64,000 bases of DNA from Hirundichthys speculiger (lineage: Eukaryota; Chordata; Actinopteri; Beloniformes; Exocoetidae). This document shows, piece after piece, positions 43,973 to 57,379 of this stretch (the first letter of the stretch is position 1; every line of letters starts with the position of its first letter). The notes under the pieces are model-generated. The model did not search any database, was not told the origin of the DNA, and saw only the letters and a list, made by a program, of their open reading frames with translations. Where the stretch lies: positions 248,001 through 312,000 of the forward strand of contig JAGFBZ010000012.1 of the NCBI GenBank assembly GCA_018398805.1. Reading direction: 5' to 3'. A program made the position numbers and the translations under genes.

Positions 43973-43980
43973 CTGATGAC

Positions 43981-45309
43981 GGTGGCAGAACTCTGACCCC
44001 CCTCCCCCAATGACTGTCTTTATCCACAAATAAAACAGTTGTTACTGCCTCTTTGTCTTGTCTCATTCAGGAAGTTTGGGATGCCCTGTGACTCATCTCG
44101 CTCCCACAGCAATTACTCTGCAGCTCCGAAACCCGCGGCAGATGAAGCTCAGCCCTGGAGGAAGATGCCTTCACGGAGAACCAAGGAGATTAGCGAGGAT
44201 TGTTTGACAAACAGTAACCCAAGCGAACTCTGTGTATTTAGTCTGGTAATGCATGCTGCCGTTCGAGGGATCAACCCTGTTCATGAGCGTAGCCCTCTGC
44301 AGCGCGGGCTAAAAGTTAATATTCGGGCTATTTATTCTATTTCTTGGTACACAAAGCTGTCCAGCCATGCTCGCCGGAAAGTAAACAGAGTGTGGTCCGG
44401 GGGAAACGGTTACAGATTGGGATCCAGCTATTTTAAGCCTCCCTCTCGTCTTCGCCGAGGCCGAAAAAACAGCAACAGGAAGCAGAAAACTAAACCAGAG
44501 AAGACATGGGAAGCAGAAGCCGAGGCGCTGGGGAAGGGGTGGTGGTGGTGGTGGTGGTCACACCAGCAGCAGATCTGACCTCTCTGCTTTCACCTCAAAG
44601 GACACTTTCGGACAAGACATCTGCGGCCATTATTTGTAATTACCAGGTGGAATCAGAGTCTGAGGTCTGCCAGCATCTCTGACAGCATCCATCAGCATCA
44701 TCATCACGTTTGTAGTGTTTCTGCTGCAGTTACTCTGAGGTATGACGGCTCATGAAGCCAGCCTTTTCTTGTACATGACAGGCGTTGGTGGTGCAGGTGA
44801 GGGTTGTTCTCCTGGGTTTCCGTTAGCTGGAGCGTGTTGGTTTTAATGATGTGAGACTTGGCTGGTTTCACCTCTGAAACGCCTGAAAACAAGGATGCCT
44901 TTGTTCCCAGACAATGACAGACTCCAGGCTAGTGAAATCACAAGTGTTTGATTCCTAAACAGGATTAAGATATTATGAGTGTTTGGATTTTCGGTGAAGA
45001 GGCTGATAGCTTCAGCTTCCAGTTTCACAGACTCTGACTTGTAAAAGGTTCTTTCATCAGCTGCTCAAAATGAAAAACTGAATCAGCTGCCGAATTAGTT
45101 AAAGATGATTAAACTGGAAAGTTGAAAGATGCGTGTTTACGCACCGAGTAATTATCTGGAGAGTTTCTGATTAGTTGACGGTCTGCATTATTATATATGT
45201 AACGCAGGAGGACGGAGGGGGAGATGGACAGGCCTACCGGGGCAGCACCATTAAACTGGTCCGCTGTGGTGAAGAGACGAGCTGATTTATCAGTCGGTCC
45301 ACGTTTCAA
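43981..45309. promoter_or_regulatory. Gene-free stretch; 179-codon open frame within CNE-like DNA
   Basis: The longest non-repeat open frame of the window (44,039-44,578, plus strand, 179 codons) lies here. Its peptide is basic and ends in a run of tryptophans coded by a GGT microsatellite (about 44,540-44,560), with no recognisable domain, so I read it as chance. 44,050-44,480 otherwise has conserved-element texture (CAGCAATTACTCTGC, GGTAATGCATGCTGCC, AAAAGTTAATATTCGGGC). Confidence 0.25.
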
Positions 45310-45530
45310 CCCTCATCCACAGTCCTGAACTGTGGATTGTGACCGAAGGAACAAGATTGCGAATACAAGCTGCTGAGATGAGCTTTCTCCAAAGGTTGAC
45401 TGGGCTAATCCTGAGGGATGGGAGGGGCTCAGAGATGAGACGGAGGGAGTCAGTCGAGGTGGTTCGGTATCTAGTCAGGTAGACCGTTTCTACGGGAGGA
45501 AGTTACAGACTTCAGGACGGACTACAAGCT
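45310..45530 (+). pseudogene. Rex3/RTE-like LINE 3' fragment leading into a GATG array
   Basis: The plus-strand peptide reads [20 protein letters not shown], then TGLILRDG and, in another frame, RWFGI-like and LVR residues. This follows the order of the same fish LINE C-terminal region ([23 protein letters not shown]). Internal deletions bring this close to the last bases, CTACAAGCTGGATGGATGG, which pass directly into the 1.5-kb GATG array. This physical link is the best evidence here that the arrays are LINE tails that expanded. Confidence 0.65.
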
Positions 45531-47072
45531 GGATAGATGGATGGATGGATGGATGGATGGATGGATGGATGATCAATGGATGGATGGATGGGTAGATGCG
45601 TGGATGGATGGATGGATGGATGGATGGATGGGTGGATGGATGGATGGATAGATGGATGGATGGATGGATGGATGGATGGATGGATGATGGAATGGATGGA
45701 TGGATGGGATGGATGATGGATGGATGGATGGATGGATGGATGGATGGATTGGTGAATGAGTTGGTGGATGGATGGATGGATGGATGGATGGATGGATGGA
45801 TGGAATGGATGGATGGAATGGATGGAATGGGATGGATGGATGGATGGATGGATGGATGGGGGGATGGGTGGATGGATGGATGGATGGATGAAGATGGATG
45901 GATGGATTGGATGGATGAATGGATGGATGGATGGTGGATGGATGGATGGATGGATGGATGGATGGATGGATGGATGGATGGATGGATGGATGGATGGGTG
46001 GATGGGATGGATTGATGGGGGGATGAATGGATGGATTTGGGATTTATGGATTGGATGGATGGGTGGATGGATTGGATGGATGGAATGGATGGATGGTAAT
46101 GGGTGGATTGGGATGGATGGATGGATGGATGGAATGGATGGATGGATGGATGGATGGATGGATGGATGGATGGATGGGATGGATGGATGAGATGGATGGA
46201 TGGATGGATGGATGGATGGATGGCTGGATGGATGGATGGATGGATGGATGGATGGATGGATGGATGGATGGATGGCTGGATGGATGGATGGATGGATGGA
46301 TGGATGGATGGATGGATGGATTTGGATGGATGGATTGATGGATTCCTGGATGGATGGATGATGGATGGATGGATGGATGGATGGATGGATGGATGGATGG
46401 ATGATGATGGATGGATGGATGGATGGATGGATGGATGGATGGATGGATGGATGGATGGATGGATGGTGGATGGATGGATGGATGGATGATGGATGGATGG
46501 ATGGATGGAGGATATGGATGGATGGATGGATGGATGGATGGATGGATGGATGGATGGATGGATGGATGGATGGATGATGGATGGATGGATGGATGGATTG
46601 GATGAATGGGATGGATGGATTGGATTTCTGGATGGATGAATGGATGGATGGATGGATGGATTTATGGATGGGATGATGGTGGATTGGATGGATGGATGGA
46701 TGGATGGAATGGGGTGGATGGATGGATGGATGGATGGATGGATGGATGGATGGATGGATGGATGGATGGATGGAATGGATGGATGGATGGATGGATGGAT
46801 GGATGGATGGATGGATGGATGGATGGATGGATGGATGGATGGCTTGATGGATGCTGGGCTGGATGGATGGATGGATGGATGGATGGATGGATGGATGGAT
46901 GGATGGATGGATGGATGGATGGATGGATGGATGGGATGGATGGATGGCTGGATGGATGGATGGATGGATGGCTGGATGGATGGATGGGTGGATGGATGGA
47001 TTGGATGGATGGATGGATGGGGATTAATGGATGGATGGATGGATGGATGGATGGATGGATGGATGGATGGAT
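45528..47072. repeat. (GATG)n array 2 (about 1.5 kb)
   Basis: The largest GATG array in the window, with scattered single-base insertions and GGGATGG, GATTGG and GATGATGG variants. It gives a 540-codon open frame on the minus strand (HPSI repeats) and several WMDG frames on the plus strand; these are artefacts of a stop-free tetramer. Confidence 0.95.
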
Positions 47073-48098
47073 GGTACCCAACCTGCCTTACCTTAACGTT
47101 CATGTTAAACATTTTGAATATTTTACCAGTTTAATTTCATCCGAAGAACGTGTTGTTAAACCAGATCTGGTCCGTTAGGGGGCATCATCTTTAGCTGAAT
47201 AATCTCAGTGAAGAGCTGTGAGGAAAAGTCAGGATTTGTTACATAACATTGACGTAACCAACAATCAGAAGCAACAGAGAAGTAGAAAAATGAAAATCAA
47301 GTCTTTAGTTGGCAGGCTTCAGCCTGACGACAGCTCCGCCCCCTTCCTTCCTACTACTGTTTATCTGGATGGTAAAAGTGGTGAAACATGGATTTTGTGA
47401 TGCAGTCTCATGTGATGTAAAACACAGACGTGTCAGCGTTTCTAAAGAACTGAGTAATGATCCTTGGAGCCGTCATGCTGTCATCTCCCTCTTCTTGATC
47501 TTTGGTTGTGAAGGTGCTCTGCTCAGCAAACCAACGCAATTATTTCACATTCTGGAGCGAGACTGTCGTTTTATTGATTCTGGGACGTCACATTGTGACA
47601 AGATGCATTTACAGATCCTTTAATTTCAGTAAAACCTGCATGAACGGGGAGTTTTCTTAGTGTCTCACATGTACTTAATGGAGAAAAAGGAGTATTTTTT
47701 ATTTTTCTAATTTAATAAGTGTATAAACATTTCATTCCGACTGTAAAAAAAAAAAAATCCATTGATTGGTCATTAATGCCATCTTGATATTCTCTGATTC
47801 TCAGGGATTCAGCCAGAGCCGGGGACTAATGTGCTCCTTAGTTTATTTGGACTAAAGACCCAGGAGAATAAAAAGCTTATTAATTCTCATCTGAAAATAG
47901 TCTTCAGCATATCCACTCTTCCCTCCCTCTGTCATCATTTTTATTAAAATGAACATTGATTTGGAGTCTGCTGGGACTGACAGGAATAAAAACTGTTTCC
48001 TTTTCTTTCCACCTTCACTCATTTTAGAGATTTGAAGACATTTTCCGTAATGCAAGAAAAATAAAAATAATAATTTCATCGCACCCAAAGGTTCTGGA
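47073..48098. other. No gene recognised
   Basis: AT-leaning unique sequence without domains or element ends; the last 50 bp begin the direct repeat that flanks array 3. Confidence 0.3.
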
Positions 48099-48987
48099 CT
48101 GGTCTGAAATCTGTGACCTCCGCATCATGTTCAAGGCACCAGTTTGGATGGATGGATGCATGGACTGGAGAATGGATGGATGGATGGATGGATGGATGGA
48201 TGGATGGATGGATGGATGGATGGATAAATGGGTGTCTGGATGGATGTATAAATGGAAGGATGGATGGATGAATGGGTGAATGGGTTAATGGAAGGATGGG
48301 TGGATGGATGAATGGGTGAATGGGTAAATGGAAGGATGGGTGGATGGGTAAATGGAAGGATGGGTGGATGGATGAATGGATGAATGGACTGGATCAATGG
48401 AAGGAAGGAAGGATGGATAAATGGGTGTCTGGATGGATGGACGAGATGGGTGGATGGATGGATGGATGGATGGATGAAGGATGGATAGATGGATGGATGG
48501 AGGATGGATGGATGGATAGATGGATGGATGGAAGGATGAGTGGATGGAATACAGGATAGATGGATGGATGGATCGAAGTAAAGATGGAGGAATAGGTGGA
48601 TGGATGGATGGATGGATGGATGGATGGATGGATGGACAGATTGATGGATGGATGGATGGACTGAAGGATGGACAAATGGATGGATGGATGGATGGACTGG
48701 AAGATGGACGAATGGATGGATGGAGGATGGATGGATGGATGGATGGATGGACTGGAGGATGGATGGATGGATGGAGGATGGAAGGATGGATAATGCATGG
48801 ATGGATGGAAGGATGGATGGATGGATGGAAGGATGGATGGATGGATGGACGAGATGGGTGGATAGATGGATGGATGGAGGATGGAAGGATGGATGGATGG
48901 ATGGATCATGGATGGATGGATGGATGGATGGACGATTGATTGGTCTGAGATCTGTGACCTCCTCATCATGTTCAGACCACCAGTTTG
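48099..48987. repeat. (GATG)n array 3 between two direct repeats
   Basis: A GATG array with AAGG-containing and GGGTGAAT variants (48,147-48,935) is bracketed by diverged copies of one roughly 47-bp sequence, TGGTCTGAAATCTGTGACCT... at 48099-48146 and TGGTCTGAGATCTGTGACCT... at 48941-48987, both ending CACCAGTTTG. Beyond the right copy the sequence is unique. Confidence 0.88.
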
Positions 48988-49139
48988 ACCCCTGTCACGT
49001 GGTGCATTATGGGAAACATCAGGAGGTGGGTGTGATGTGGTCGTAGAGGGATGGGGCCAATCAGCAGCAACTATCAGGTCATCTGTGTCGTCTCAGTTGA
49101 TACCAAGGGACCTAAAATGAACATATCCTAGACCATTAT

Positions 49140-49340
49140 ACGACCACCGCCAGCTGCAGCCTGAACCGCTGATGTGAGAAGAGGTGGATGTCGGAGATGA
49201 GCATAAAAATGCCACTAGAGCAGTTTCTGAAATACTCAAACCAACCCATCTGACAGCATATACCACACCATGAACAAAGTCACCCCCTCTGTGGTGCTGG
49301 GTTTGTGCAAGCGTTGGGTCACCTCGACCACAGCCATCTT
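49140..49340 (-). pseudogene. Tc1-like transposase N-terminal relic
   Basis: The minus-strand peptide contains GDFVHGVVYAVRWVGLSISE then TALVAFLCS, which follows the start of a common fish Tc1-type transposase (G.LSDFERG.VVGAR..GLSISETA.LLGFSR), i.e. the first helix-turn-helix of the paired-like DNA-binding domain. No catalytic region follows. Its helix-turn-helix start differs from that of the element at 52.2-53.9 kb, so it belongs to a different Tc1 family. Confidence 0.55.
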
Positions 49341-49394
49341 TGAAACCACCTACTACATCACTGGTACTCACTGATTTTGGCAAAATGTAATAAT

Positions 49395-50190
49395 AACTAG
49401 AAAAGCACTCAGAGAGCGCAAACCTCCACCAAGTGCAACAATTCCCTCATACAAGATTTACACCATAAATTCAATTCAATTCAAATTTATTTATATAGGG
49501 TCTGTTACAATGTCAATTGTCTCTAGTTGTCTCTTGTTGTCTCTAGTTGTCAAATGTCTCTTTACAGAGACCCAGATCATGACCCCCGAGCAAATATAAT
49601 TAACTGAAATTATAATATTAAATCCAATCAATGATAATGGCAAGTAAAAAACTCCCAGAGAGGGAGAAAAAAAACATATAGCACTGACAATATGGGACCG
49701 CTAAAAAAGTACCATATCTTCCTTTATTTTGTGATGCACACAAAAATAAATAATAGTGCCATAAAGATTTCATGCAATATGTTTTCAAAGTCAATATATT
49801 GAAATTAAAGAACCTCAATGTTTTTATAGAGATTGTGATAAAATGCGCCTTTTGGATCAGATCCGGATCAGCCTTCGAAATTTGATAGAGGTTCCCATTT
49901 TAGATCCCTGAGTCAAATTTCATGAGTTTTTCACACTAATTAGTGGAAATATTGAGAAACAAAATTTTTGGCCCCATTTACCACAATGTCATTGAAAATT
50001 TGAAAGTGATCCAGAATCCAGGATTTCTTCCGGATCACACCCAAAATGAAATCAGTTCTTCCTTATCACATTTCTCCTAAAAAATTCCTGAACTCCTGAA
50101 AATTTCATCAAAATCCATCCATAACTTTTTGATTTATCTTGAACACAGACAGACAGACCAGCAAAAACATAACCTCCTTGGCGGAGGTAA
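49395..50190. repeat. Dispersed fish repeat, interrupted by a retroposon tail
   Basis: Both ends match a common fish repeat: left part ACTCAGAGAGCGCAAACCTC, right part AAATTTCATCAAAATCCATC, ACAGACAGACAGACC and AACCTCCTTGGCGGAGGTAA. In the middle, 49,466-49,690 (AATTCAATTCAATTCAAATT then TTATTTATATAGGG, later AAAAACTCCCAGAG) looks like the tail of another fish retroposon inserted within it. Family names cannot be given with confidence. Confidence 0.5.
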
Positions 50191-50199
50191 ATATAATAT

Positions 50200-50965
50200 A
50201 TTTTATTTAAAAGCGCCTTACTTGCACTCAAGGACACTGTACAATTAAAATCAGGAAGAAAAAAAAGTAATAGTAATAAAAACAGGGAACAAAATGATTA
50301 GGTAAGAAACAGATGGGTTTTGATATGTGATTTAAAAACTGGAAGGGAGTCAAAGTTACTGATGCCTGGGGGGAGGGAGCAGAGCGACTGAAGGCCCTGC
50401 CCCCCATGGTGCTGAGACGGGCAGGGGGGCACAGAGCTAGGGAGCCATCAAGGATGACACCCAGACTCCTAACTTGGGGGGAGGGGGACAGTGTAGTATC
50501 ATCAATAGTGAGTGAGAAATCACTGGCTTTTGAGAGGATGGATTTAGTGGCAACATGGAGAATTTCGGTTTTATCGCTGTTAAGTTTGAGAAAGTTGGCG
50601 GCGAGCCAGGATTTAATTTCTGAAAGACAGTGGGAAAGAGAGGATGGTGGAAGAGAGGCGTGGGGCTTACTGGATAGATAGAGCTGGGTGTCGTCTGCAA
50701 AACAATGAAAGTAAATACCAGATTTTCAGAATATACGGCCAAGTGGGAGTAGGGAGATTATGAATAGCAGTGGGCCCAGGACCGACCCCTGGGGCACACC
50801 AGAGGAGACGAGGGCGGGGGGGTGAGGTGAAGGTTTTGAGTTGGATGAATTGTGAGTGGCCGGTAAGATATGAGTGAAACCAGTGGCGGAAAGTCTATTG
50901 AGGAGAATTGGATGAGAGATGGTGTTGAAAACAGTCAGATCAAGCAGAATGAGGATGAATATGAA
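50200..50965 (-). pseudogene. L2-like LINE reverse transcriptase, 3' part
   Basis: On the minus strand the peptide pieces run in reverse-transcriptase order: ILILLDLTVFNTISHPILL (motif A region, near 50,950), GVPQGSVLGPLLF (motif B, about 50,771-50,800), [11 protein letters not shown] (the catalytic ADD motif, about 50,684-50,704), then [18 protein letters not shown] and LGVILDGSL, and finally [12 protein letters not shown]...[10 protein letters not shown] near 50,330. These are hallmarks of L2/CR1-type LINEs. One in-frame stop (50726-50728) and a deletion after LGVILDG inactivate it. The 3' end is near 50,200, next to an A/T tail. The upstream part lies beyond an insertion, at 53.9-54.0 kb. 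Confidence 0.8.
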
Positions 50966-52245
50966 CCAGTCAGCTGGTCATGCGACATATCTTCGGAATG
51001 CTAGGATTCTTGTGATTCAATCGATGCAAACCATTTCAGGGTATAATCATAACAGCAGGTACAATCAACGCCTGTGTCACACCACAAACAAACAAAGAAA
51101 CAGTTACAAAATTGACGCAACTTACCAATGAAGCCTTATAGAAGTCGTCCGATCAAAAATATTTCCACAAAAATGGTCTGGTTACATTCACAAAGGTCCA
51201 GTCGATCCAATCCAGTAAAGTATTTAGTCCAAAATTCATTATTATACCAGTAAAAATCCACAAACAGCCGCTGCATCATTTGAAATTAGCTGACGATGTT
51301 CCAGAACTTCCGGGTATTCTTAGCTGTGACTCACCATTTGCGTGGATCATAATGCATTCCTTCATTTTAAAATGGAGCCTGTCAGCTGACCTTTAGATTG
51401 ACACCTCATACGGCCATATAGCAGCTTCCCTGTCCTGTCCACAGCCGACAATAGCCAATGAGGGCCAGCGTTGAAAGGAAGCCCATGCCCCCATTGTGTC
51501 GTGTTAAAACTGAGCCAGTTAGAACCAGTCGTGGTGATGACTGGCGTATTGTTTAGTCAATGAAATTCTGAACACAGCGATGTGTCGCTTCAGGGGGCGG
51601 AGACAAAGCCACAACCAGGAAGTACCTGCGTAACGCAGCCCAGTCAAAACGTGCGTCAATACGTCATTTATGAAGTTATGTTGATACAAAAAATGCTGCT
51701 AAAACCTGTAATTGGTTATATTTGTAAATGTGTGTAAATATGTGAATAGTTTGCTATGTTTGCTGTGTTGTAAAAGGCAGTTATGACTTTTATCCTCGGT
51801 ATGTGGCCATGGTTATCCAAGTGTCCTTTTGGAGTCTCCTAATGGCCTTTTTTGGAAACGCCTAGACATACTCTTCCAAAAACATATGTAAAATACTCAT
51901 TTTTTGTGGTATTGTTATCAAATTTGAACTTGCACTAGGTAAGGCTTCATGCTGTGGTCCCATTGTGTTTTCCAACTAATAAATCACAGCTGCACTCATC
52001 TGCAGACATCTGTTTACAAAAAAAAAATTCCGGCGGAAAAACTTATATTTCAGTGTGTTCAAACTTAGATTACTCAATGCTAGTAGCACTTACACTGATT
52101 CTGACAGTTGGGGGAAAGACTTCAGAGTGTTACCTTTCAACAAACGGTTCAAGAACAGCTTTCAATTTACTTTGTATATGCCTTGGATAGGCGTTTTAGG
52201 CTAATTTTACAGGAGCGGTATGAGGTTATTATAGTTGTTTGGATA
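50966..52245. other. Sequence inserted into the LINE, family unknown
   Basis: About 1.2 kb separates LINE motif A from the Tc1 insertion, where an intact LINE would need only some 270 bp. An 11-bp inverted repeat, ATGAAGCCTTA (51127-51137) and TAAGGCTTCAT (51942-51952), may mark an unknown element, but no target duplication is seen. The 52,190-52,245 part may be LINE sequence again. Confidence 0.3.
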
Positions 52246-52247
52246 TA

Positions 52248-53870
<1,623 letters not shown>

Positions 53871-53875
53871 TAGAC

Positions 53876-53995
53876 CTGTTTTTTTTAGGATAGGGGTAAT
53901 GGCTGCAGACTTGAAGAGTGTGGGACAGTACCTGAGGACAGAGAGGAGTGGATAATGGCCGAGATCAGAGGGAGCAGAGAAAAAACTACAGGCAG
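53876..53995 (-). pseudogene. L2-like LINE reverse transcriptase, upstream part
   Basis: The minus-strand peptide reads SLLPLISAIIHSSLSSGTVP, then in the next frame LFKSAAITPILKKTG, the conserved stretch just before the reverse-transcriptase fingers in L2-type LINEs (SL.SG.VP..FK.A.ITP.LKK). A one-base frameshift lies between the two pieces. This is the N-terminal side of the LINE whose catalytic part is at 50.2-51.0 kb; the Tc1 element and about 1.2 kb of other sequence separate them. Confidence 0.7.
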
Positions 53996-55012
53996 TGGCT
54001 CAGCCCATAAAGCCCATAATGCTCTGTTAGGTCTTTATTCACAGTTCAGAGGTCAAGATCACCAAAGGCTGCAAAGTTGGATATTTTAACATTATGGGAT
54101 TGGTTCAACCAGGCCCTGGTGGTCGTTCGAGGTGCTGCACATAGTGAAGTGTCTGATGAGTTTGAATGCACCCCCTTAAGCTAAACTCTATTTTCCGTCC
54201 AAGTCTGGCATGCGCCTGTTGACGTCCACAGACCGGTGATTGTGCTGAAATCCCCTCAAACGTCAGCCTCTACAAATTGAGCAGCGTTGGTATAATTAGG
54301 TTAAAGGATGAAAAAGCAAAGGCATTTCTGTGCTGACCTCAGGCAGAAGGTCAGGCAGCTCGAGCACAGTTACCCCCGATCCTAACAGCCCTTCGAGAGA
54401 GATGATGAAGAGGGGGCCGCACAAAGCCGGCACTCAGCTTTAATTGGACGGAGGGTGGCTCTACCCTCACGCCATAAATAACTGGATCTGGAGTAGCGGT
54501 GTGAATGTGTGCACGGGTGGGTTTCGGGGGTAAGCTGGGTGGGGCTGGGAGGTCTAGTGGTCTCGCAGTGATCTTAAGCACCGCCGAGGCTTAGGGAGGC
54601 TGCCAGGGACCTGGTGTAAATATCCTGTGGGCTAACTGATTTGTCTGTGGTCATAAACACAGCATAAAGAGCTAATACACAGGTCAGCGCCGGCGTGATT
54701 TACACCCCCACCAGGCCAAGAGCTTTATCAAACCATCCAATCCCCCTCTTTTCCTCACATGCACACAGCTCTCCTGCAGTATATGAATATATTAGCTTCA
54801 TCTCAAGAGAATTACGCCATTAAAATAGACTCTCCACATGATCAAATTAGCCGTTTGAAGGAGGGATGATTATGTTGCTGCTCAGCTCCGCATCGTGGAA
54901 GAAAATCAAAGCTCACTTAGTCAGGAAAGTCTCTTTATTTGTTTGTCTTGTTTTTGGTCTGATGCTCATAATCAACAACGGAGACGAGAACCCTTTAGGC
55001 GCTGGAGTTTTT
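53996..55012. promoter_or_regulatory. Gene-free stretch with CNE-like segment (54.16-54.86 kb)
   Basis: 54,640-54,860 includes GATTTGTCTGTGGTCATAAA, AAGAGCTTTATCAAACC, ATATGAATATATTAGCTTC and ACGCCATTAAAATAGACTC, a texture common in conserved developmental enhancers. No coding domain. Composition only. Confidence 0.28.
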
Positions 55013-55345
55013 TCAAGAAAATATACGATTTTGATATCAAGATTTTAAAAGGCTATAACTTGAAAGCAGTTTGAGATAAAGGTATACTGTCAATGAGAAG
55101 ATTGTTCAGTATGACTCAAAGTCTGTGATGGGACTGAATTTATTAATTTAATTTGCATATTATGATGTCACAAGGTGGCGGCCATATTGGAAAATGTTCA
55201 ATTTTGATATCAAGGTTTTAAAAGGCTATAAATTTAAAGTGGTTTGAAATAAAGACAAACTGTAAATGAGAAATATCTTCAGTATGAACCAAAATTTGAA
55301 ATGGAAATAGATTTGTCATCTAATTTGATTATTGTGACATCACCT
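55013..55345. repeat. Diverged tandem pair of about 180-bp units
   Basis: Two copies in direct order share ATTTTGATATCAAG.TTTTAAA, GGCTATAA, AATGAGAA...TTCAGTATGA and end in ..TGATGTCAC or ..TGTGACATCAC. At the junction lies GGCGGCCATATTGG (about 55,176-55,189). Confidence 0.75.
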
Positions 55346-57379
55346 GCCCAAACCTCCCCAGTAGTCCTCAATTTCAGATTTTTCCTGCAGCCCCATGCAC
55401 AATGAAAGCTTTCATTTCAGGGACAATCACATCATAAAGTCATGAAATCTGGAGTTTGGTTTCAATATTTCCCTTTCAAAGAACTGGTGGCTTTTCTATT
55501 TGTTTGATTGGTGCTTAGGCTCCAGAATTCATCATTTGGAAAAGAGATTAAATCAATGGGCTCAGAATTTTTCAGATCGTCTCCACAAAAACCAACAGAC
55601 TCATTAAAATTTAGGCTCCACTTTCGATACTCTTCCTCTTCTCTCAAGGACTCTCAACCACCACCATCATCATCATCATCATCATCATTACGTCACTGTG
55701 ATTTCCGGTGCGCCATTAGCAGTGTGTTTTTTTTCCCGCGGCTTCTCCCGCGTTGCCAGGACAACCGGGGTTACTTTCATCCCCGCTACATTTTTCCATA
55801 TTTGCTGTGTTATGAGCCCCCCTGACACCTCCACCTGCTTGCCGATCGCAGAATGTTTTCACCCCGACCACACTGAGGTGAAGCATCCGATATACGATGT
55901 GCTGATTTTAGGACTATGACTCGCCGACTCGCCGTCACTACTGATGTCAGTTTCTGCTGATGTCATTGGACAACTGAATGTCTTCCTTTTCGGAATCGGA
56001 GTTAGCCAGAAACTGACAAAGTACTTCGTGGACGGTAAACTGGCCTCTTGACATCGTGAGTAAATGAAAAAACCCTCTTTCACTCTGTTCTGCTCTCGCT
56101 ACGTTCAGCATTTCAACCACCGTGCACTCCCTGCGTCGGACGGTGTTTTACAAACTAATTTTATGCTTAAACTTTGAATAGCGCCACCACCAAAAATGGT
56201 TCTCAGATTACAGGCACACATGTGCGCCATCTCCAGGTGAAAAGTAGTAACAAGATTCAGCTTCACATTTATAGATACAGCCCGTTTTATTCAGCAATGT
56301 TGCTTGTCGCAGTATTGCGACTTTGGCACTTGAAGGGTTAATCTGACATCATCTGAGCCATTGTGAACCCGGCACAAACACAAAAGAGATGAGGGGAGCA
56401 TGAAGGACATCAGAGGCTCTTCCACGGGAGAGAACATCAGTGGAAACGCTTCAAAAGGAATATTGGCCTTGAAAATAGTGGAAACCATTTGGTAATCAGA
56501 GTCTACTTTGTGCCGACAAAGCAGCCTGATGACAATTTCCATATTTTCCAGTTGATTTTTGCAGGATAATGAAAATGCACGACTCCTGTTTCTGGATGGT
56601 CATGAGATGACGTCAGTGAACCTTCTGTGGTTCTTCCTTCTTTTCTGAGTCAACAGAGGGTGGGTCAACAACATGGAGCTTTAATAACTCTGCCATTATT
56701 TACTGAATAAAAATGGAAGCAGCCTACTGGTCTGTAGGATTCAGATGAGAGCTAACACAGCGCCAACAGGAACAGACATAAGCAATGCTCTTAGAGAGCC
56801 AACTGTTGCTGTACATCGATTGATCAATCGCGTTAGGGTTGAGTTAGGGTTAGGGTTAGGGTTCTTTTGCATTTACAGTTTTAATATTTCTTTTTTGGTA
56901 AATGAGTTTGGGTTCAGTTTTTCTGTGTAGTGTCTTGAGCTGTGATATCATTATCTTGTCAGGCTTCAGCTCCGACAGAGAGACAGCCTGAGACTTGAGC
57001 ATCGGTAGTTTCTCTTTTACGGCTGCAGATATTTTCCTGCCCTCCCACGCCTGAACAAGTAAACACGGGCGCTGATGAGTGACTGAAACACGGGGACTGA
57101 TGTTTCCTATCCTCAGTCTGATTTTGGCTCCGATGTGTCCGGAAGGATTTTAGGTGTTGATCTCATTTGCAGGAAGTGTTGAGAGAGTGGCTTCGATGAC
57201 AAGTTGACATGCTGAAAACGGGTATCTGACTGGCTGCAGGAGATGTCCACATTGGTTTCAGTGCTACGTATCTGCGAGCCTCTGGGGACTGGACCAATCA
57301 GAAAACACTGGAGCCGACGACGGTTAGCCCTTCCTCATGATCCTCTGACATTCTGAAGTAATGTAATATAAACGCAATA
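55346..57379. other. No gene recognised; CAT microsatellite, X-box-like and telomere-like motifs
   Basis: Contains a (CAT)n microsatellite (about 55,659-55,689), a sequence matching the RFX X-box pattern (GTTGCCAGGACAAC, 55752-55765) in a CpG-bearing stretch, and a mini telomere-like tract of four TTAGGG copies (about 56,832-56,862). Short open frames around 55,500-56,080 show no domain. Confidence 0.35.

Noticed and set aside
44039..44578. 179-codon frame as a possible gene
   Set aside because: No domain, ends in a tryptophan run coded by a GGT microsatellite, no splice or promoter evidence.
45490..47112. 540-codon minus-strand frame of HPSI repeats and matching WMDG frames
   Set aside because: It is an artefact of a stop-free GATG tetramer array; all frames on both strands are open and there is no other protein feature.
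48131..48969. Long HPSI/WMDG frames at 48.1-49.0 kb
   Set aside because: Same tetramer artefact, in the third GATG array.
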